Counted from the stretch's first letter, positions 44,973 through 56,790 are shown. The stretch: DNA of 64,000 bases from Ulota crispa (GCA_963920765.1 OY987244.1:1614501-1678500); one strand, 5' to 3'. Notes: generated by a model from the sequence alone, not told the origin. Numbers and translations: made by a program.

Positions 44973-46334
44973 TGAAGATTTTAATATATAGAAAAATGAC
45001 CATGGCAATATGTACATGTAATTGTGACACCTAATGAAAATTGGACATGCCAATGTGAATCATGATTGTACTCAAAGAGATAGTAGGGTGTAAGGAATTT
45101 TTATTATCCCAAAGTACAAATCAAAACTATTAAGAAGACCCCTTGAAAGGGGTTCTTAGGGGCCTTGTGGAGGGCTCATATATTTTCTATTGTTAGACAT
45201 TTAATTTTGATCCCTTGACCCCTATTTTGCAACCAAACAAAAGATTGGCCATTTTAAAAAATAAAAAATAAGGTTAAGTGATTAAGTCTAATAAAATATA
45301 AATATTCTTGAAACCAAAAAAATACAAACACAATTTTGATACTCAATAATCCTTTCAAAATATAAGTTATTAAAGTTCAAAAGTTATTTTTAATTGCAAT
45401 TTCCTATTTGACATTGAGTTGAAATTTTATATCGGATTTCAATTTCAATTTCAGCTATATAATTGAACCGGTATTCATAGAGATAAGCTAAGGTGTATTT
45501 TAAATACAGTCACATACTGCAGTGGTAAAATAGTACAAACATTACTTGCAAGTTGCAACTACGTTCAATTATTCATGCAATTGATCTCGGCTTTAATGAC
45601 TTTGCAAGATTCATTATACAACACCATTTTGAGGGGTCTCTACAACTTCAACATTTTATTTTTACTTTCATTGTTTTAGTTTTATTTTAATTTTTAATTT
45701 TTTTTACAAATCATAGAAATGAAGCTAGGTGGGTTCTAAATTTCACATATATATTTTTAATTTTAAAGAAAAATTGAAATTTGTTGTAAATTATTGGAAT
45801 TTTTAATCAAGAAAATTTAAATACATTACAACATGATCTACAATTTTCAAAACTCAATTGAAAGGTATAGCATTCTAGTGTATATTGTAAAAATAGCGTC
45901 TATATTTAAAAATTTGTGATTGTGAATCTTATATTCTTGTAAATTTAATTCCACTTACAATAGTAACAAATAAACACCCTTACTTTGAAGGAAGGTAAAC
46001 TATTCTATTGTAGACCTTTCTTCTATTGTTGGCAACCGAATACAGTCCCATTTCAACCAAAATAGCGAAAGGAAAATTGGGGTCTAATTTTCAACATTTT
46101 TTGTTTTGAATGAGAGTCATTTTGATCGTTGAAGTACTCATAATTGCTCCATTGTAAGAAATCACATGTTTTAAATGTATCATCAATGTTTTTGGATTGA
46201 CATATTTCTTTGAATTGATGCTACCTTTGTTAAAGGATTTTTATTTGACCACAATGGACAAATAAAACCACAAAGTCAATTTGTCAATAAAGTCTATAAG
46301 AAACATTGGCTCCGTCCATTATTGGCATTCACTA

Positions 46335-47063
46335 GGGTGATTGCAAGAAACACTTGTACTATTTTTTGTCCCCTTCACTTTGTGCAAGTGCTTTTTGGCT
46401 TGTAGCTTTTGCGCAGTAAGTTCTTTTGAGCTGAAATTGCAAAGGAAAGTACATGTCATAGTTATAGACCTTTGGGAATTTTTTTAGTTTTTTAAAATTA
46501 TTTTACTATTTTTAAGCAGCCCCCAAATAGGTGTCTACCTTAGCCATTTTGGGGGTTTTTAGTACTATTTTTGGTCCAAAAAAGCTTTTCTAGGGCTATA
46601 AATCAAGGATGTTGTTTATGGAGCATGCTTACATGCATTTGTAGAAGGGTTTTGCAAAATTGTAAATTCCATGGCATCTACATTGTCTCAAAGTGGGCAT
46701 CCTATCTCCCTTCATTGGCAAAATACAAAGAAATTCCTCAGCAAAGCAACTATACCATGTGAATTTGTTTAATGGGTTCTCAAATGGCCAATTTTTATTT
46801 TATTTTTTTGAATTATTCTACTATTTTCTAAAAAGCAAGAAAGAAATTGGCTTTTTGTTGGTGATTTTGTTTTGTGCATAACTTTTAGAATAAAAAATCT
46901 CTAGGTTTGAATTTTCAGGAGTATGCTATTTTAAGTGCTTTACAAATTGTCCATATTTTATTTTATTAAAAAAAATTATTTCAAAAACTCATAGTAGTTC
47001 AGAGTACTACATAGTACTAAGGGTGTTTGAGACAAAATTGTGAAGTGTTTCTTGCAACTACCC
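46335..47063. mobile_element. GGGT-family element, copy 1, duplication ACTA
   Basis: The ends are GGGTGATTGCAAGAAACACT and AGTGTTTCTTGCAACTACCC, with ACTA at 46331-46334 and 47064-47067. Length is 729 bp. The core (about 46495-47025) is nearly identical to 55985-56515, while the outer parts differ. The 62-codon frame starting at 46693 has no independent support as a gene. Confidence 0.85.
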
Positions 47064-47067
47064 ACTA

Positions 47068-47705
47068 GCACTATTAAGCTATTTTTATGGTTTTAATGAG
47101 TCATAAAATGTCCACCATGGACCACATGAATTCTAGCACTTTTACAAATTTTAACAAGTGGTGTGATGCACATTCAATTTTAATTTCACCTCTCCAATTA
47201 ACAAATTGAATGAGTTCTTTTGGCATCATATTGTTATCTCAAGTTTGATACTTCAATATTCCAATTTAACATGCCAAAGTAACAAATGTGATTATAATGG
47301 TGTACTTTACCTTACATTTACAAGAAGCAGCCTTCAAATCTATTGAGTGGGTAAAGATCTAGTTTGTACTAGAAAGTAGATGTCATAAAAATTATTGCAA
47401 CCTTAACCAATTAAGAGGGAAAATTTCTAGGAATATATTGACGGCTGCTCTATATGGAGGTTAGCCACGTAAAGAACCGTCTACCCATTCCCTAAGTTAA
47501 ACAAAGCAAATATCAACCTAGAATTTACCTTGAAAGCATAATGGTTACAGTAGTTTTGCAACAAGGACAATGGTGCAATCTCTTGGAACTACTAGGTGTC
47601 TCTAGTTTCTCACTTTGGCTTTGCTGATTCAAGATTGTCCTCTTGCCATGCTCAGCAATTATTACATATCGTAGCACTTGGGCTATTTATTCCTAAATTT
47701 TGATC
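47068..47705. other. Gene-free stretch
   Basis: AT-rich, with no exons or element ends recognised. Confidence 0.35.
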
Positions 47706-47709
47706 TTAA

Positions 47710-48628
47710 CCCTTAAAGGATCAAGCCCTTTTTTCTGCCAAAATCACTAAAAACTGCCACTTTTACAAGGTTTAGTAAAAAAGGAATTTTATATTTTTTT
47801 TTGGGAAATCCAACTATAGGATCTTGCGCAGATTGGAAGAGGTACTTGTGGGAAAAAAAATCAGCTCATTCCAAATGGAGAGGAGTAAGATATTTAAATC
47901 TAAAGTGATTTTTTTTTTTTTTTCCATGCTCCCCAAAAATTTTAGAAGCCTTTGACCACTCTTATAACAAAAAAATTGCTCTACCCAAAGTCGTGTTTTA
48001 TTTTTTCTATGTAGGAGATCAAGTTAGGTATGTGTGGGAGAATTTTCATATCAATTGGAACTATACAACACATGGGAAAAAATAGTAAGTAAAAGGAAGT
48101 AGAGAATGAGTCAAATCACTAAATTGTTAAGAACTTAATTATGGAAATGAAAAATGCTAATACCAACGGTGATAATTTTGTGATAAACAATCTACTTCCT
48201 TCGGTTTAATTTATTTCCAAAATATTGAAAATTGAGTAAAATAAAGAACTTCAAATTTTATTTTAGAGTAGAGAATCCATAATTGCCCGCAAACAAAATC
48301 TCCTCACAACTTTCATGTCATTGATTGAAATTGAATGATTCAAAGCTTCTCATGAATAAAAAAATCTAAACAACCAGTTTCAAATTTGTGTTTTGAAAAA
48401 AGTAATTTTTAAAGAAGTTTTTTGGTTGCCTGCACGAGCAGTCCTCCCATAAATTCATACACAACTTCTTTGTCAAATGTTGGAATGAAAAAAAAATTAG
48501 ATGCCTATGTAGATTTTTGATTTCCCAACTTTCAATAAAAGTTTCAAAAAATTACACAAAATAGTTTAGCCATAGGTACATGCCCAAAGTCCAACCTATC
48601 TCCCAAAGGGACCATGGACCTTTAGGGG
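47710..48628. mobile_element. TTAA-flanked element, 919 bp
   Basis: The ends are CCCTTAAAGGATCAAGCCC and GGACCTTTAGGGG, with TTAA at 47706-47709 and 48629-48632. It is one of the best-preserved members and has no coding region. Confidence 0.85.
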
Positions 48629-48990
48629 TTAACATTCATTCAAAATGCATTCAAAATGATTCCGTTTTTCTTTTGTACAACAACAAGCTGAATGAAACCT
48701 TCCAAAGTCTAATGCTAATTTGTTGAAGCTTTTCAGAAATTTTCTAAGAATGAGTATTATATTAGAATTTGAAGTTAATAAACCAACCAACTATGATTTC
48801 AGTTATAGAATGACACATAGATTTGGTTTACAGTACGACTTGTTCACTATAATATACGTGCAGACCTATGGTAAATTAAATTAGAATACAAAGCATTTTT
48901 GTGTTCCACATGAGTCTTGTTCATTTTTTCTTCAAAAATTCATGGCAATTCCAGATCTTCACCAAAAAATCTGAATATTTTAGTACTTAA

Positions 48991-49738
48991 CCCCTGAGAG
49001 CCCATAGTTGTTTCACCAAAATGAGGGTTTTTGGAGACTTACAACTTTGATACATCATACTTTAGTCAATTGGATGATCCACAAAAAGTGACCATTGAAA
49101 ACAACGGAACACCAACTTGGAAAAAAGCTTGCAAATTTTGGGAACAATTGATTGTGGGAGATGGGAGATTATAACATTTGATCACACAACACTTGATGGC
49201 AAAATCTCATATTTTGGCAAGCAATTGCTATTTGTTGATTTCTACAAAATTCTATAAGCCCTTGATTCATCCCAAATTTTGTGGGTAGCAAGATTAGATG
49301 TGAATGCACACACTTGCAAATTATCAAAGATTGTACTCCTTTGAATGCTAAGTTTGAGGGTTTCAAACCGCAATGGCACAGAAAACAATGCTCAACAAAG
49401 TCAATGAGAATTACCTTGAAAAGGGTCTAGAACATGTTTGAACCCTTGCTAGTGAATTCCTTGTTACCACAAAATACGTTGCAAGGAAGTTTGCAAGAGA
49501 TATTGATTCATTGCAACGTGTAAAATGCTCCTTGCCAACTCGCCAAATATGGTGTTCCATGCAATCATAACTCCCTAGCTACTTGTACAACATTCAACTA
49601 GACTTGCCATTACTTCACTTGCAAGAACCACTTGAATACTTTGATAATTGTAGTTTAGTGCAAAATCTATTAGATCCGGTCCCCCAAGAGCCTAGTGAAA
49701 TCCTAATCGACAAGATCCTGCCTGTGGGGCGCTCAGGG
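48991..49738. mobile_element. TTAA-flanked element, GAGCGCC subfamily, 748 bp
   Basis: The ends are CCCCTGAGAGCCC and GGGGCGCTCAGGG, with TTAA at 48987-48990 and 49739-49742. Short open frames inside are not supported as genes. Confidence 0.8.
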
Positions 49739-49742
49739 TTAA

Positions 49743-50994
49743 GTAACAGAAGTATCAAAACAGCGTGGAGAGCCGACACAGCTTCAAATTCCCCTCGGAA
49801 CGCTGCTTCAGTATTTGGTTCATATAGATAGAACAATGTGGCAAAACTTTCAATGGAAGAACTTGTCCTCCATAAAATCCACATTTCATGAAGGATGGTG
49901 CCCTTCATTATGCTCTACTAATAATGGTACTTGCAATTGACATTCCCAAGGAACTTTAACCAAGGTCTTAGGACAATCTCTATAAAAGAATAAAAACAAA
50001 AAATGCAAACTGGAGCATACAAAGTGATAGATTTTGAAGTTCAAGAACATTGTCATAGGCTCCATCCTTCGAGAGGATTAAAAACACTAAAGCAACGAAT
50101 CCTCAAATATGACGCACGCTGAGATAGACATGCGCTTCAACTGCCTCAAGAAACACACTTCTAGATCCATCGCGAATACTTCTCTTATCTCAAATAAAGG
50201 TGGCAAAAGTTGCCATTTTGGCAAAGTGGAAAGGTAAATCAAAGAATGAAAAAACCAAAAATCCAAGGCAAAAAGGAAGGCTTCGGAAGTAATTCCAAAA
50301 AAAATCGCTACTCTTTTGTACACACAGGACCTTTCAACCATGTCAGGCTATGCAACTTGTCGAACAACTAGGGTTTTCCTGGCACAGCATTTAAAACTTC
50401 AATTCTTGTTTGCAATGATATCGTATACGATATTGTCTCCGATACCCACCAAGCTTTCCGGATTGTTTAAGGAGATCCTTCAATTTAGAGCGTTGTCTGC
50501 TGAATTTGTATATAACTTCTTGAATTATGCCTGTCAACCACATAAATGAAAGAAAAACTTGTCAGCGGAGCTTCTAGGGAAGGTCTTACTTACTCCAAAA
50601 TCTCGTATCACCTCCGAACTCTTTAGCCACATCAGAGTAATACACTAGGAATGCATCAGGAGAAAACGACAAAAGGATTTTAAAATCATAACAGCATCTT
50701 GAATTAAAATTACATGAGGAACAGATCATGACCTCTTAGGATGCTGTAATTGCGTTGAAGTCTAATTACGTCCAAATAAACTTCACGAACCACCTACGTC
50801 GGTTTGCAATCGAGATACAGATAGCTTGTTCAAAGAGCCACTGATTATTCTCATCTTGGGTCGGCAGAAAGCAGAAACAGCGAGGTTAAGCATTGAATTC
50901 TAAGGTTCATAACTAACATGACAACCAAAGCTCTGGTTCCTGATCCCAAATTCTCTGAAGGTGGTTTAGGGTTTCCAGAAGGATCCAAAAGCTA
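49743..50994. other. Gene-free stretch downstream of PRP17
   Basis: No element ends recognised. The last few hundred bases probably hold the PRP17 3' untranslated region. Open frames here lack splice or codon support. Confidence 0.4.
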
Positions 50995-52749
50995 TTAGTC
51001 CCAATACTTAATGAGACCATCCCAGCCACAGGTGGCCACTTTCGATTGCTCCAAGGGATGCCATTCTGCTCCTATACATACACTATCATGACACTTAAGA
51101 GTGCGAAACACTTTACAGGTTTTCCAGTCCCAAAACCAGCAGCGACCTTCACCATCTCCGGACATTATGAACCGCCCATCTGGGGAGAAGTTCACTTGGC
51201 ATGCGTACCCAGCGGCAATGTGCCCAGCGAAACGCTTCTTCTTATTTAACCTGAACCGCTCCCGCGTACTGTAAATCAGAATCTGATTGTCTAAACTTTG
51301 AGCAGCAAACCAGTTGGAATTCGGGTGGACGGTGATAGCAGGCATGGAGTGCATGTGCGGCTCGCTAATATACTTAATCACCACAGGTATGCCAAACTCC
51401 CACACACGCAATGACTTATCATCACTGGATGTGACAAATCTCCGATTATCATCCACAAAGGTAATTGTGTTCACAGCACCCAAGTGCTGATCATACTCTT
51501 GGTTAATCTCTCCGGTGTTCATGTCCCACTGCACAATTTTCTTGTCACTCATCCCCGCCAGCAGCACGTTCTGCTTATCCTCATCTGGATTGAACTTCAC
51601 CACATAAGGAATCTTTCCTGTCGTGAAAGTCGACACCACTTGCCCAGTCTCGGTATCCCAAAGCTTGATCTTTCTATCATACGAAGCGGTCAAAAACTTG
51701 GACCCATCGTTATTGAAAGTAATGTCCCGAACTGCTTTCGAATGTCCCATGTATGTGCGCATGCATTTCCCACTACCATGAACATCCCATATCTTCACCT
51801 TCGTGTCCATACTAGCGGAAAGAAGAAGATGACCATACTTAGGAAAAAACCTAATTGCAGAAACACCCTTTGTGTGTCCACTCCATGTGTGCACCCATCG
51901 CTTCGGAATGTAGCAATGCTCATTAGTAGCCTTAACATCCTTCGGAGGACTAATCCAAGATCGACCTTGGTAATCCACCTCCTCCTTCCCATGGAATGTA
52001 CTCTTATCATCAAACTCCACCTTCTCGCCTTTCTCCTTTTGACTCTTCTTCTCCGCATGAAGCTCGGCGTGCGCCATCTGCTCCTCCGTCAGCTCGCCCT
52101 GCAAACCCTCCTTCTTTCCAGCCCACGGCGACTTTGAGTTCTTAAGCAGCCATTCCTCCGAAGCAGGATTCTCAACATTCTCCTCGTCCACGTCCACGTC
52201 CACGTCCCCGTCCCTGGGCCTCTTCTTGCGCTGCTTTCGATGCTCGTGCTGCGATAAATTGTACACCGAGGCTCCATCCGTGGCTTCAATGGCGCTAAAA
52301 TCGCCAACAAGATTACTCCCCGTCGTAGCGCTGGGATCCGCCGCGAATCCATATGCATAGAACGTATTGTACTGCTCATCGAACATGAAAGGCGCGATGG
52401 ACGCGTCTTCTACAAACCCTATTTTGTGATTGCGAAGGCCCTGCGCTATCCCGTCCTTCGCATACGGGTGCGCCGGGCCTGCCACTGGTGCCCATAGCTG
52501 CTCGGCCGTGGGGTTGTAGCTCACCTTCCGCTGGGAAGGATCCAAGGGTTTGCGAGCATCCGCAGAAGTCACGCCTCCGAGCACGAGCATGGAATCGCTT
52601 ACCTCCGGTGCGGCTGAGCGCCGGGGCTCCAGAAGCCGGATTGGCGATGAGTCGGGCGACGATGAGCCGCTGGTGGTGACCTCGCCTTCTGCTTGCATGT
52701 GCGAGGACGGATCCTCCACCCCGTCGCTGTATTGCGCCAGGAGATCCAT
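50995..52749 (-). CDS. PRP17: Pre-mRNA-processing factor 17 (PRP17/CDC40), WD40 splicing factor
   Basis: A 584-residue protein in one uninterrupted exon, the usual length for this family (about 570-580). PRP17/CDC40 is a nuclear spliceosome protein that acts around the second catalytic step of splicing. The N-terminal half carries the family opening [10 protein letters not shown], a basic patch RKQRKKRPR (residues 171-179), an acidic run [10 protein letters not shown] (181-190) and the family motif DYQGRSW (259-265). About seven WD40 repeats fill residues 290-584, with diagnostic strings [69 protein letters not shown] and the C-terminal [12 protein letters not shown] place the start at 52749 because family members begin MDLL. 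The frame stays open 67 codons further upstream to 52950, but that stretch is Cys/Arg-rich and unlike the family. No frameshift or missing blade was seen. The gene stands alone among repeats, and no paralogue remains at the matching place in the other duplicated block. Confidence 0.97.
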   Translation of the reverse strand: MDLLAQYSDGVEDPSSHMQAEGEVTTSGSSSPDSSPIRLLEPRRSAAPEVSDSMLVLGGVTSADARKPLDPSQRKVSYNPTAEQLWAPVAGPAHPYAKDGIAQGLRNHKIGFVEDASIAPFMFDEQYNTFYAYGFAADPSATTGSNLVGDFSAIEATDGASVYNLSQHEHRKQRKKRPRDGDVDVDVDEENVENPASEEWLLKNSKSPWAGKKEGLQGELTEEQMAHAELHAEKKSQKEKGEKVEFDDKSTFHGKEEVDYQGRSWISPPKDVKATNEHCYIPKRWVHTWSGHTKGVSAIRFFPKYGHLLLSASMDTKVKIWDVHGSGKCMRTYMGHSKAVRDITFNNDGSKFLTASYDRKIKLWDTETGQVVSTFTTGKIPYVVKFNPDEDKQNVLLAGMSDKKIVQWDMNTGEINQEYDQHLGAVNTITFVDDNRRFVTSSDDKSLRVWEFGIPVVIKYISEPHMHSMPAITVHPNSNWFAAQSLDNQILIYSTRERFRLNKKKRFAGHIAAGYACQVNFSPDGRFIMSGDGEGRCWFWDWKTCKVFRTLKCHDSVCIGAEWHPLEQSKVATCGWDGLIKYWD

Positions 52750-53700
52750 GGCGCGCTTGATTCTAAACCCTCCCCGCCCGCGCTTCTTCGTATTCCCTAC
52801 GACGGATGGAATAGAAACGGAGGCTCTCAGATGAATTGAAACCAACACTACGCCATGTACGCAATCCAGCCGAGCACAACGAGCACAACGAGCACACTCG
52901 CGACACCGACAGAAAAGTGGAGCTATGGAAACGCCGGGACGAAAGCCCAAAACCCTAAATCCCTGTAACCCCTGTTAGAGGTTCACGAAGGACGATACCA
53001 GTATTAGTATAGCATGAAAATACCGTGGCAAACTCTCTTATTGCACCAATTTCGAAAGACCAATTTCCGCGGATGTATAGAGGTCAGGCCCGGTTCAGAC
53101 TAGCGTCCGGCCGAAAATTTCTGAAACGTGATTGGTTGAAATTTGGCTTTTCTCCGTTGTTAGGTTCAGGTTGCGAGTTTGTTTGGTACTTTTACATCCA
53201 TTTTCACCACCGTGTGGACCACCCTATATAGATACGTTGGCGGCCAAGATAGTGAAGATTTGGGGCCTGCTCTAAGGGTGGTATCAAACTTGTCCGACAG
53301 AGGTACACTCTTGAATGACACGCAATTACATGGAAAAGTTTCTATTGGGCAAAACACCAGATGGGATGCCGATTTTTGTGTCTCGGTCGATTGCTAGTCT
53401 AAACCGGGCATGAGAATATTGTGTGACAGCACTTTCAGTTTCTTATTTTAGAAAGTGTTGAAATGGTGAAAATAAATTATTGTGAAGCCATATGTTTGCA
53501 CATCAATACTTTAAATTAGGCTATTTGTTTGGATGTTTGTTTGTTTGTCACATTAAGATCTTCCAAACTGTATGTCCCCTGTCACATGCTTGATAATACC
53601 ATAAAGCTCTTGCCAAGGAGGGTTGCACAAGCTTGGTTTTGTGACATTTGGACATACGGTGAGAAAATTATTGAATTTCAATACAAAATTATGGGTTAAA
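52750..53700. promoter_or_regulatory. Probable PRP17 5' UTR/promoter region
   Basis: This is gene-free, repeat-poor DNA just upstream of the PRP17 start. It is clearly less AT-rich than the surroundings up to about 53400. No mobile-element ends were found, in contrast to nearly every neighbouring kilobase, which fits a retained promoter and leader. The in-frame open extension at 52750-52950 on the minus strand is more likely leader than protein. No TATA box or transcription start can be fixed from the sequence alone. Confidence 0.4.
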
Positions 53701-54199
53701 AATTTAAATATTTTATTTTATTTAAAAAAAAGAAAAGCATGATAATTAGGATGAAAATTGGGCCAACAACATAGGGACACTAGTTCTATTTTATTAATTC
53801 ATGTTGTTTAAATCTAAGTTTGACAATTTCACCTCCTACTCTATAAAGATGAGAGTTGACATGGCATGGCAATACAATTCTCTCTTTTTTTTTCATTTAT
53901 AACCCAGTTGTAGCAATATGGCACTACCTTGTCCAAAAAATAACTTATTGTGTGACATGTGTTTATAATATTACTAAGGGAGTATTACAAAGGGAGAAGT
54001 AAAATCCTTGTTATCAAGGCCTTGGCCTCAAAAATATCAATTCGCCATTCATTTGATTACCTCCATATTGCTGTATTTTGTATCCCAATCATCCTCCCAT
54101 GACATTGGAACGTGTACTATTGTTCATGTTCCGAGAATTTGAATTTGAAAACATTTAATAATAGATTTTTTATACAATAGTAGAATAGTACACAAGTTG

Positions 54200-55140
54200 T
54201 TTTGGATTTTTGCGTCCCACATCAACAACACTAATTTGTGCTAATCCAAGAAACAAGTGAATTTGCTAGGCGCACTAATAAAGTAACTTAAAATAACTAT
54301 TAGTTTAATTCAATATATTGTGGTTTTTAATATTTTAATATTGTCTCAAATAGTGTTATTTGAGTGACTTAGATTTTGAGGAAATCTTGCAAGCTCATAT
54401 TTCAACTAAGGTAGCAGCATTCATAATTGTTACTGTCCCCTTGGACGTGGCGTACTCCTATAGATTCTCTGAGATTGCGTCAGGGACTCACAAATATTTT
54501 AAAATTAATTCTAGGTGACAAAAGTGATGGTTTTGGATGATTGGCATGATGGTTTTAAATGCTCCATCTCACTATTTAAGAACTCCTCAAGTTAGTATTA
54601 TGAGCATATGAGCACACTAAAGACTTCACTAAACATCTTTTTTAGCATCTCCTACACACAACTATACGTTTTCACTAATTTTGGACTTTGGAAAATCTTT
54701 GTAAACAAATGCTTGCAACAAGAACTTTCAAATTGATGCCAATATTTTTAGTTTCCTCTTTCTAACTTAACAATAATTTTTTTCAAAGTTCATTAATTGA
54801 TTTTCCTACCCCAAAACCCTTAGTTTCATGCTTAAGGATGCTGCTACCTTAGAGAGTATATGAAAGATGCCACTTTATGGAAGTTGTGATGTTAGGTTGC
54901 TATCCAAGAGGCAAGAAAAGGTTGTGACCAACATTCTATTTGAAGAACATGTGCAAAAAGGCATGCCATGTTTTTACATTGCTTGAACAAAATTCACCCA
55001 AATCAATGTGAAGATATCTTTTATTGTTCAAAGTCTTACACAAATTAAACTTACTAATTTAATAAACAAAAACATTAATTAGTAGGATTTTAAAGCATAA
55101 ATGTATTATCAACACAAACTACTAACCTTGTTTTTTTTAA
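54200..55140 (+). repeat. Duplicated block, copy 2 (right part)
   Basis: Partner of 32130-33010. It contains its own insertion, an AGGTAG-type MITE at 54409-54849 that the other copy lacks. Confidence 0.6.
54409..54849. mobile_element. AGGTAG-family MITE
   Basis: The ends are AGGTAGCAGCATTCATAA and TTAAGGATGCTGCTACCT, with TA on both sides (54407-54408, 54850-54851). It interrupts duplicated-block DNA continuous in copy 1. Confidence 0.75.
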
Positions 55141-55805
55141 AAATTGATTTAAAAAAAGAAAGACAACAAATGAGAGCTACATTTATAAACAAATTGTAGA
55201 TTCCACTTGTACTTTCTTAAAGAACATACCACAAATAAACTAAACACCAATTTCTTACAAAACCAAAATTTTAAAATCACACTCTAAATGCAAACCCCTA
55301 AAGGACCAAAGTCCTTGTAGGGGACAAAATGGAATTTGGGCATGCTTGTGGTATTGGGATTCTTGATCAATTTTTTTGAATTCTTTTCAAAGCTGCGGGT
55401 TATGGGAAAAAACCCCTAACGGGGGAAAAACCAGGAGCAACCCGAGATTCGGTTGTACTAAATCAGTATGAAATGATACATGAAAAACCCCTCTTTTTTA
55501 GGGGAAAAATACTTGGAAACCCTTAAATGGAGAAGAAAACCGGGAGGGTTATGAGCCTATAGCCACTAGGCAATGTTGTGACTTTTTTTTATTGAAATCA
55601 AATTATAGTTCAGAGTTATGGGGGTTTTAGGAGAATTTTATTTGAAGGGCAAATCAAGCATGCCATTTTTCATTAACTTCTCTCAAGATTAATCAATAAG
55701 TTAGGGCATGATTCTTCACAATGACTACAATATGTCCAAAACAATGGTCTATTAGATGAATGCATTATTGTATTAGAAGAATACGTTGATGTTTAAATTA
55801 CAATA
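55141..55805. other. Gene-free stretch with an isolated TTAA-element end
   Basis: AAACCCCTAAAGGACCAAAG at about 55289 looks like a lone left end of the 920-bp TTAA family. A run of G3-5/A4-6/C3-4 blocks at 55395-55540 is unlike its surroundings and unexplained. Confidence 0.4.
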
Positions 55806-56786
55806 AACACAATATGGGTGATTGCAAGAATGACCTATACTACATTCTGTCCCACGTACCTTCTGCGGCATATTTTTTGCTTGTAACTTTTGCAAAAGAA
55901 GTTATATTGACTTGTCCTTTTAAGGTAACGTAAACATGCAAGTTATTGACGTTCAGTGATTTTTTGGTTTTTTTAAAATTACTTTGCTATTTTTAAGCAG
56001 CCCCCAAATAGGTGTCTACCTTAGCCATTTTGGGGGTTTTTAGTACTATTTTGGATCCAAAAAAGCTTTTCTAGGGCTATAAATCAAGGATGTTGTTTAT
56101 GGAGCATGCTTACATGCATTTGTAGAAGGGTTTTGCAAAATTGTAAATTCCATGGCATCTACATTGTCTCAAAGTGGGCATCCTATCTCCTTTCATTGGC
56201 AAAATACAAAGAAATTCCTCAGCAAAGCAACTATACCATGTGAATTTGTTTAATGGGTTCTCAAATGGCCAATTTTTATTTTATTTTTTTGAATTATTCT
56301 ACTATTTTCTAAAAAGCAAGAAAGAAATTGGCTTTTTGTTAGTGATTTTGTTTTGTGCATAACTTTTAGAATAAAAAATCTCTAGGTTTGAATTTTCAGG
56401 AGTATGCTATTTTAAGTGCTTTACAAATTTTCCATATTTTATTTTATTAAAAAAATTATTTCAAAAGCTCATAGTAGTTCAAAGTACTACATAGTACTAA
56501 GGGTATTTGAGACAAAACAAGCAAGTCATTCTTGCAACTACCCATATTCATTAATTTGGGAAAAACAAGGGTCCCAATTTGTTTTCCCCTCAAACCCAAA
56601 AAGTCACTTTAAAGCCAGATTCAAAGGTATCATATTCAATTTGAGCCACTAAGATTTTTTCCCTTGCAAATTCCTCCTGTCACGTGAGGGCACGTGTTGG
56701 TTTGAGGTGATCACCTCAAACTTCCTGACTCACTTCTTGAAAGTCCCAAAATGTACCATTTTTCCCAAATTAACAAATATCGAGTT
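55806..56786. mobile_element. AACACC-family MITE (duplication AATA) split by a GGGT element
   Basis: The left fragment AACACAATAT (55806-55815) and the right part from ATATTCATTAATTTGGG (56544) to AATATCGAGTT rejoin across the insert. AATA flanks at 55802-55805 and 56787-56790 confirm the outer borders. Confidence 0.85.
55816..56543. mobile_element. GGGT-family element, copy 2, duplication ATAT
   Basis: The ends are GGGTGATTGCAAGAATGACC and AGTCATTCTTGCAACTACCC, with ATAT at 55812-55815 and 56544-56547. Length is 728 bp. The core is nearly identical to copy 1, while the ends belong to a different sequence variant. Confidence 0.88.
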
Positions 56787-56790
56787 AATA

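Larger units (their letters stand above)
43513..45196. mobile_element. CATTAG-family element with nested insertions
   Basis: The left end CATTAGCAAAACTTTGAACC and right end ATATTTTCTATTGTTAG have inner matches CCCTCCGCAAGGCCCC and GGGGCCTTGTGGAGGG. It is split by a TTAA element (43545-44459) and probably by 44661-44972. Copy 1 is uninterrupted here (near 12800). Confidence 0.5.
35130..46100 (+). repeat. Ancient duplicated block, copy 2 (left part)
   Basis: The direct-orientation partner of 1-15100. Copy-specific insertions include TTAA elements (39088-39329, 40563-42074), MITEs (39910-40028) and a nested cluster (43513-45196). It lacks the 2.2-kb MITE/TTAA cluster found at 5035-7279; the join lies near 39475. 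Confidence 0.8.

Noticed and set aside
46693-46881. 62-codon frame identical in two places (also 56174-56362)
   Set aside because: Both lie in the shared core of the GGGT element. Identity reflects recent common origin of the DNA, and the predicted peptide is low-complexity and Phe-rich with no domain.
49583-49908. Open frames of 82 and 97 codons on opposite strands
   Set aside because: They span the right end and TTAA flank of the element 48991-49738 and are not conserved in other copies.
51046-52834. Several open frames on the plus strand and in other minus frames across PRP17
   Set aside because: They overlap a clearly recognised gene and are by-products of its codon use; none resembles a known protein.
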